Shown piece after piece: positions 15,264 to 19,410 of a stretch of DNA of 19,410 bases. A model generated the notes under the pieces. It did not search any database. It had not been told where the DNA came from and was given only the letters and a program-made list of their open reading frames with translations. Made by a program: the position numbers and the translations under genes. Position 1 is the first letter of the stretch. Every line of letters starts with the position of its first letter. Origin of the DNA: Paracoccaceae bacterium (GTDB taxonomy: Bacteria > Pseudomonadota > Alphaproteobacteria > Rhodobacterales > Rhodobacteraceae). The stretch covers positions 1 to 19,410 of the forward strand of contig DAOUQK010000024.1 in NCBI GenBank assembly GCA_030625695.1, written 5' to 3'.

Positions 15264-16121
15264 TTAACGCGGGTCAGGTAATTCCGGCAATTTGTCGGAA
15301 TTTCGCAGCAATCCGGCAAAGTCGAACAGTTTGGGGTCCAAAAGATGCGACGGGCGTGCGTTCATCAGGGCGCGGAACATGACCTGACGACGGCCGGGAG
15401 ACGTGGCTTCCCAACCATCGAGGATCTGTTTGACTTGCTGACGTTGCAACCCGTCCTGAGAACCGCATAGGTCACAGGGAATGATCGGATAGTTCATTGC
15501 CCGGGCAAACCGGTCACAATCAGCTTCGGCAACATGGGCGAGGGGGCGATAGACAAACAGATCGCCTGCGTCGTTCAGCAACTTGGGCGGCATGGTGGCC
15601 AGACGGCCACCGTGGAACAGGTTCATGAAAAACGTCTCAAGAATATCATCTCGGTGATGGCCGAGAACCACGGCGCTGCATCCCTGTTCCCGGGCAATTC
15701 TGTAGAGGTTTCCACGTCTTAGCCGCGAACAGAGGGCACAAAAAGTACGCCCCTGGGGCACCTTGTCGACGACGATACTATAGGTGTCCTGATATTCGAT
15801 ATGGTGATCGACGCCGTTCTGGCTCAGGAATTCGGGCAGGACGGTGGCGGGGAAACCGGGTTGACCCTGATCAAGATTGCAGGCCAGAAGGTCAACCGGC
15901 AACAGCCCGCGCCATTTGAGTTCGTGCAACACGGCCAGCAGGGTATAGCTGTCCTTGCCACCGGACAGGCAGACCAGCCACTTGCCGCCCGGTTCCACCA
16001 TGCCATATTGCTCGATCGCCTCGCGGGTATTGCGCACGATGCGTTTGCGCAGCTTTTTGAACTGCGTTGTGGTCGGGGCTCCGGCAAAAAGCGCATGGAT
16101 TTCGGCGTCGTCATCAAGCAT
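15264..16121 (-). CDS. ttcA: tRNA 2-thiocytidine biosynthesis protein TtcA
   Basis: A 285-residue cytoplasmic enzyme that thiolates cytidine 32 of certain tRNAs in an ATP- and Fe-S-dependent reaction. The PP-loop SGGKDS (53-58) binds ATP. The [4Fe-4S] ligands known for TtcA are matched by C128 and C131 (CALC) and by C216 or C219 (PCDLC). GHHRDDILETFFMN (154-167) and the C-terminal ARPSHLLDP (255-263) are characteristic of the family and separate it from TilS. The ATG at 16121 gives the normal length. It is the first gene of a minus-strand pair with the EAL protein; there is no obvious functional link between the two. Confidence 0.95.
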   Translation of the reverse strand: MLDDDAEIHALFAGAPTTTQFKKLRKRIVRNTREAIEQYGMVEPGGKWLVCLSGGKDSYTLLAVLHELKWRGLLPVDLLACNLDQGQPGFPATVLPEFLSQNGVDHHIEYQDTYSIVVDKVPQGRTFCALCSRLRRGNLYRIAREQGCSAVVLGHHRDDILETFFMNLFHGGRLATMPPKLLNDAGDLFVYRPLAHVAEADCDRFARAMNYPIIPCDLCGSQDGLQRQQVKQILDGWEATSPGRRQVMFRALMNARPSHLLDPKLFDFAGLLRNSDKLPELPDPR

Positions 16122-16214
16122 GAATCGGGCTTAGTAGAGTTGCGCAGAGTGAGCAAGTGCGTGCGGCCGGTTAACCAACAGAGGCAACACGCGGTCGGTA
16201 TTGAACCGTTCGCA

Positions 16215-16250
16215 GGTAGATATACGGGCAGATATACCGGCAGATATGTC
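16215..16250 (+). repeat. Three tandem 12-nt repeats, iteron-like
   Basis: Three head-to-tail copies: GGTAGATATACG (16215-16226), GGCAGATATACC (16227-16238) and GGCAGATATGTC (16239-16250). GG-AGATAT is invariant. They lie about 95 nt upstream of the ttcA start, so they could bind a regulator of ttcA or be a slippage product. On the minus strand they present repeated TATATCT. Confidence 0.6.
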
Positions 16251-16662
16251 GTCAGGCATGCAGATGGGCATCTGGTGCAAAAAGCGGCAGGTGGGGCGGA
16301 TATCGTCCGGTTTGTACAGGCCCGGAATGGGGGAATGACCGTTTTGTACACAGCATTTCGGGGTGGATTGGCCCTGGGAACAAGTGCTGGATGGGTGTCA
16401 GGTGTGTTGACCGAAGCCAGAACAAATGTGTCCAGGGCACTTTCGGGGTCATTCGCCATTGGACGATTTTACAATGATCCGGGTTGCAGGATCTGACCAT
16501 CAAATGGGTCTGACGCAAAGCTGGACGATCCTGTACAGGTTGGATTTGGACAGCCTGCTGCCGGTGATGGGGCGTGGAATGTCCAAGATTGATCTGCCTG
16601 ACAATCGGGCCGTGACGACTTGACTTGGATACCCGACAGACTCAGACAAGATTTCGGGCTAG

Positions 16663-16682
16663 TCTTGATCAAGAATGCATTC
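16663..16682. promoter_or_regulatory. Two overlapping perfect palindromes before the secreted-protein gene
   Basis: TCTTGATCAAGA (16663-16674) is a 12-nt perfect palindrome and GAATGCATTC (16673-16682) a 10-nt one; they share two bases. They end just before the ribosome binding site (GGGAG, 16686-16690). Their place suggests operator sites for a dimeric regulator close to the transcript start, but chance is possible. Confidence 0.35.
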
Positions 16683-16698
16683 AACGGGAGAACTATGG

Positions 16699-17193
16699 AT
16701 GATCAAATACGCAACGGCCATCGCGGCACTTGCAATTACTGCAGGGACGGCTGGGATTGCAGAAGAGTATTCAACCTGGGGTGAGGCGGGCGGATGGGCC
16801 ATCCTTATTGATCCAGACACCGGAAACGGTTGCCTGATGCAAAAGCATTTCGACGACGGCACGCTTGTTCAGATTGGTATTGTACCAACCCGCGAAGGTG
16901 GATTCTTTGCCGCCTATAACCCGGAATGGACGGATATCGAAGATGGTGCCACCGGGACGGTAAAGTTCGACTTTCCGGATATACGTTTTTCCGGTGAGGT
17001 TGTCGGGGTTGCCAATGAGGAGCATTTTGGCGGCTATGCTTTCTTTGACAATCCCAAGGTTCCGCTGGAGTTTGCCAAGCGCAACAAAATGACCATTATT
17101 GGTGAGCTCGGCCGGACGATTGAAATCAGCCTGGCAGGCACGGCAAAGGCAATCCGGGCGGTCAAGGCATGCCAGGCCGAGCAACCCGAATAG
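16699..17193 (+). CDS. Small exported protein of unknown function
   Basis: A 164-residue protein that I cannot assign to a characterised family. It begins with a signal peptide (residues about 1-20, YATAIAALAITAGTAGIA, likely cut before EE), so it is probably periplasmic. The mature part is rich in Gly, aromatic and acidic residues, with GGWAILIDPDTGNGC (about 31-45) and a late cysteine in VKACQAEQ. These two cysteines could form a disulfide. The pattern of alternating polar and hydrophobic strands suggests a beta-rich fold. I recall similar short exported proteins in Rhodobacterales without known function. The start at 16699 follows GGGAG by 8 nt; an in-frame ATG at 16675 lies inside a palindrome and spoils the signal peptide. 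It converges on the AsmA gene. Confidence 0.8.
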   Translation: MIKYATAIAALAITAGTAGIAEEYSTWGEAGGWAILIDPDTGNGCLMQKHFDDGTLVQIGIVPTREGGFFAAYNPEWTDIEDGATGTVKFDFPDIRFSGEVVGVANEEHFGGYAFFDNPKVPLEFAKRNKMTIIGELGRTIEISLAGTAKAIRAVKACQAEQPE

Positions 17194-17247
17194 GCCGACA
17201 TCACGGATCAGAAATGGCCCGGATGAGGCGGCCCTGACAATTGGCGG

Positions 17248-19410
17248 TTACTGCAGTTGCCGCATATCCGGTGTGCAGGGTTTGCGATTGCCGGGCATAA
17301 CGTTTGCCCCGTCCGCGCGTCTGGCGCGCGTGCCACCTGCGTGCAGCTTGAATTTGGGGTCTGACAGCTTTCCCGAAATACTGATCGGCCAGGCGCTGCG
17401 GGCCAGCGGGCGGCCCACGGGCCGGGGTTCGGCGCGCATCGAAATCGTGTCGTTGCGCCAGTCCACAGCACCGGCAATGACCATCTGGACGCTCGCGGTT
17501 TCCGCCACGATTGAGTTCGAGGAAACTTTGCCGCCCCGGATGCTGATCGGGGCGACAACACAGACGATGTCGGTGTAGCCCTGGTTCATCTCTTTGGAAA
17601 ACAGCCAAGGGAATACGCCTAGTCCAGCCAATTCCAGCAGGCTGGTGGCAATTGTTCCCTTTGACATGGATGCAGTGGCGGAGCCGTACATTGAATTGAT
17701 GAAGGTCTTGGGCGATTTACGGTTGCCAGTGATGTTGAACCGGGCGCGCAGTTTGCCATGTGCATCGATTTCAAGCCCGGCGGTTTTGAGGATTGCGCCA
17801 AGATCCCAGCCACTGGTGGCCCCGGATACGTTCAGTAACTCGGGGCTTTGGATCAGATCCATTGCCGCACTCAGGCTGAAATAGCCACCACCATAGGAGA
17901 ATTCCAGCGGGCCGAACCGGGCCTTGGCGTCTTTGATGGCTAAATCACTGGTAACACTGGACACACCTTGCTGGCCGACGATCTTTTCAATGTCGATGCC
18001 AATCTCCAGGTCCAGTTTGGACAGTATTTCAGCCGGATCAACCAGATCGGTTAGCTTGCCGTCACCGGTGTTGGTATTTCCGCCGAGAACCAACGGTTCT
18101 TCGGGTTTGCCATCTGTGGGCGGGGCTGTTGCCTCTGCCATCTCTGGATCGGCCTCTTCGCCCAGAACCAGCGGTTCCTCGGGTTTGCCATCGCCTGACT
18201 GATCGGCGCCTGCGGCTGAATCCCCATCATTTTCGCCGCCCGGTTTCGTCAGGGAAGAGATTTCCTTGACCCAGGCGATTGCAGTTTTCAGATCGTCGAT
18301 ATGCAGGCTGTTCGAGCTGATCAGCCCCCGAACCAGAGACGTGTCATCTGTCTTTGATGTATCAAGTGTTGCGCTCAGACGGGACTCGCCTGCCAATACC
18401 GATGCCGTAGTGGTCAGAACCTGCCCCTTACCGTCAGCCGAGGCCGTGATTTCCAAAGCGCCGACGTCCACCGGATCGAGATCAAGTGCCGTCAGAAACG
18501 CGGCACCATCGGCAACATCCAGATCAAGGCTGAATGTGACGCCGTCCAGGTTGTTCACGTTCTCAATGGCTGTTTGCACGTCCAAAGACCAAAGCTGAGT
18601 ACCTTCGGTATAGGCGTGCAATTTTGACAGGCTGATAAAGCCGTTTGCATCCGTGACCACAAAATCTGCATTTACCCGCCCGAAAGCATCGGATTTGACT
18701 TTGTCCATTCCCCGCAGGACCACTGAGGCCGGTGCCGTCAGCTTGCCTTCGAACTCAAGCCCTTTGAGTTGCAGAACATCGTTGAAATCGCCTTTTGCGA
18801 CGACATAAGGATCATCAGGCGGGCCCATCTGCAACGAGATATCCAGCAGGCTCAGCTGTCCGGTTTCGGACCGCTTGATTTGGCCGATGGACACCGGGCC
18901 GATCTGGTTCAGTTCCTGATTGAAGGCGTTTGTGGTCAACACCAGATCCTCGAACTTCAGGGCTTTTGCCTGACTGACGATATGGGTGCTGAAGCCGTTC
19001 AGTTTCAGGTCTTTCAGTTCCTCGGCCCGTGCGGGCGGTTTTCCCTCGGGGTGCAGACGTGCGTCCACGGAAATGTCAAAACCGGTTGCGTCCAGCAGGT
19101 TGGCGATGTCACCGTTCACCGTGATCAGCTGGCCCTCGGAGAGCGAGATATCGGTTTGCAGATTGTCGACTTCCAGCAGGCCATCCTGGCGAAGCAGCTC
19201 TGCTGACAGGCGTCCATTGCCTTCCAGCACGCGTTCCAGCCCAAGAATATCCAGCACTTCACCGAACTCGCCAGTGTCCAGCGTCAGGGTTCCCGAGAAC
19301 CCGCCGCCCTGATCCTCGGTCAATGCCTGGCCGTCAAAATCCAGACGCAACTCTCCGAATAGTGCTTCGGTGGTGAAGGGTTTTCCGCGCGGATATTTCC
19401 CGTCAATCGA
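17248..19410 (-). CDS. AsmA-family protein, C-terminal 720 residues (5' end outside window)
   Basis: The frame is open to the window edge, so the N-terminal membrane anchor and first part are missing. The visible part is a long run of beta-strand repeats such as LKGLEFEGKLTAPASVVLRGM, typical of the AsmA/TamB-like bridge proteins that are anchored in the inner membrane and reach into the periplasm. The end carries the AsmA C-terminal block: GSATASMSKGTIATSLLELA, GLGVFPWLFS, GGKVSSNSIVAET and WPISISGKLSDPKF. Family members affect outer-membrane lipid and protein balance; the role here is inferred. A low-complexity acidic linker with a repeated 11-residue motif lies at visible residues about 390-450. 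The stop TAA converges with the gene ending at 17193. Confidence 0.88.
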   Translation of the reverse strand, partial: SIDGKYPRGKPFTTEALFGELRLDFDGQALTEDQGGGFSGTLTLDTGEFGEVLDILGLERVLEGNGRLSAELLRQDGLLEVDNLQTDISLSEGQLITVNGDIANLLDATGFDISVDARLHPEGKPPARAEELKDLKLNGFSTHIVSQAKALKFEDLVLTTNAFNQELNQIGPVSIGQIKRSETGQLSLLDISLQMGPPDDPYVVAKGDFNDVLQLKGLEFEGKLTAPASVVLRGMDKVKSDAFGRVNADFVVTDANGFISLSKLHAYTEGTQLWSLDVQTAIENVNNLDGVTFSLDLDVADGAAFLTALDLDPVDVGALEITASADGKGQVLTTTASVLAGESRLSATLDTSKTDDTSLVRGLISSNSLHIDDLKTAIAWVKEISSLTKPGGENDGDSAAGADQSGDGKPEEPLVLGEEADPEMAEATAPPTDGKPEEPLVLGGNTNTGDGKLTDLVDPAEILSKLDLEIGIDIEKIVGQQGVSSVTSDLAIKDAKARFGPLEFSYGGGYFSLSAAMDLIQSPELLNVSGATSGWDLGAILKTAGLEIDAHGKLRARFNITGNRKSPKTFINSMYGSATASMSKGTIATSLLELAGLGVFPWLFSKEMNQGYTDIVCVVAPISIRGGKVSSNSIVAETASVQMVIAGAVDWRNDTISMRAEPRPVGRPLARSAWPISISGKLSDPKFKLHAGGTRARRADGANVMPGNRKPCTPDMRQLQ
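18083..18192 (-). repeat. Duplicated motif in the AsmA linker
   Basis: Two 32-nt direct copies (18083-18114 and 18161-18192) agree at 29 of 32 positions and are in frame. Each encodes GKPEEPLVLG, preceded by an Asp. They flank an acidic, Ala/Pro-rich stretch. The three differences are two silent changes and one at the end of the motif, suggesting a duplication kept as a flexible linker. Confidence 0.75.

Larger units (their letters stand above)
16122..16698. other. Long non-coding interval between divergent ttcA and the secreted-protein gene
   Basis: These 577 nt carry no convincing gene. Frames that cross it are either out-of-frame extensions over ttcA or short and without family character (for example plus strand 16426-16623). 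It holds three tandem 12-nt repeats (16215-16250) and two adjacent palindromes (16663-16682), entered separately. A TTGACT at 16620-16625 could be a -35 box for the gene at 16699, but no matching -10 is evident. It could also contain the remains of a lost gene. Confidence 0.5.

Noticed and set aside
16215..16250. A CRISPR array
   Set aside because: The units are 12 nt with no spacers between them.
15824..16459. A long minus-strand frame overlapping ttcA and the region upstream, containing a YLPV repeat
   Set aside because: It is out of frame over ttcA, which is certain, and the repeat is only the translation of the 12-nt DNA repeats.
16426..16623. A 65-codon plus-strand frame in the gene-free interval
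   Set aside because: No ribosome binding site, no family character, and composition like shadow frames.

Overview
The window looks like chromosomal DNA of an alphaproteobacterium of the Rhodobacterales (Roseobacter-type). This is inferred from gene content and order, not from a marker gene: an ATP12-type F1-ATPase chaperone next to a complete bztABCD/aapJQMP amino-acid importer, and a yidC-MOSC-engB cluster near argB. Gene density is high and most junctions are short or overlapping. I see no phage genes, transposase, CRISPR array, tRNA or rRNA.

Layout. (1) 1-1193, plus strand: the 3' part of an RluC/RluA-type pseudouridine synthase overlapping an ATP12 chaperone gene by 4 nt. (2) 1194-6208, plus strand: a leader with three perfect short hairpins, then a periplasmic binding protein (bztA/aapJ), a GAAA-capped hairpin, two permeases (bztB/aapQ, bztC/aapM) and the ATPase (bztD/aapP). 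(3) 6215-6272: an inverted pair of GTAG-plus-palindrome (REP-like) units where convergent genes meet. (4) 6277-9136, minus strand: argB, a sterol-desaturase-type membrane hydroxylase, a small Fe-S protein and a SixA-type phosphatase; the last three overlap through GTGA junctions. (5) 9257-9985: a short-chain dehydrogenase on the plus strand, ending at a second REP-like pair (10021-10093). (6) 10129-13383, minus strand: yidC, a MOSC protein and engB, tightly packed. (7) 13649-16121, minus strand: ttcA, then a membrane-anchored degenerate-GGDEF/EAL protein. (8) 16122-16698: gene-free, with three 12-nt tandem repeats and two adjacent perfect palindromes. (9) 16699-17193: a small secreted protein of unknown function. 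(10) 17248-19410, minus strand: an AsmA-family protein running off the window.

How the genes work together. The largest unit is the ABC importer for acidic and amide amino acids: BztA binds the substrate in the periplasm, BztB and BztC form the channel and BztD hydrolyses ATP. The yidC cluster covers membrane-protein insertion and ribosome assembly; argB belongs to arginine synthesis.

Most striking observation. The BztB permease is about 519 residues, roughly 120 longer than the usual AapQ/BztB. The extra part sits in a periplasmic loop and aligns, without gaps over 52 residues and with both cysteines conserved, to the second lobe of the substrate-binding protein encoded just upstream. A half-binding-protein embedded in a permease loop is not something I know to be described. 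The sequence suggests a docking, gating or sensing role rather than ordinary binding, because the aspartate expected to hold the amino-acid ammonium group is replaced by serine.
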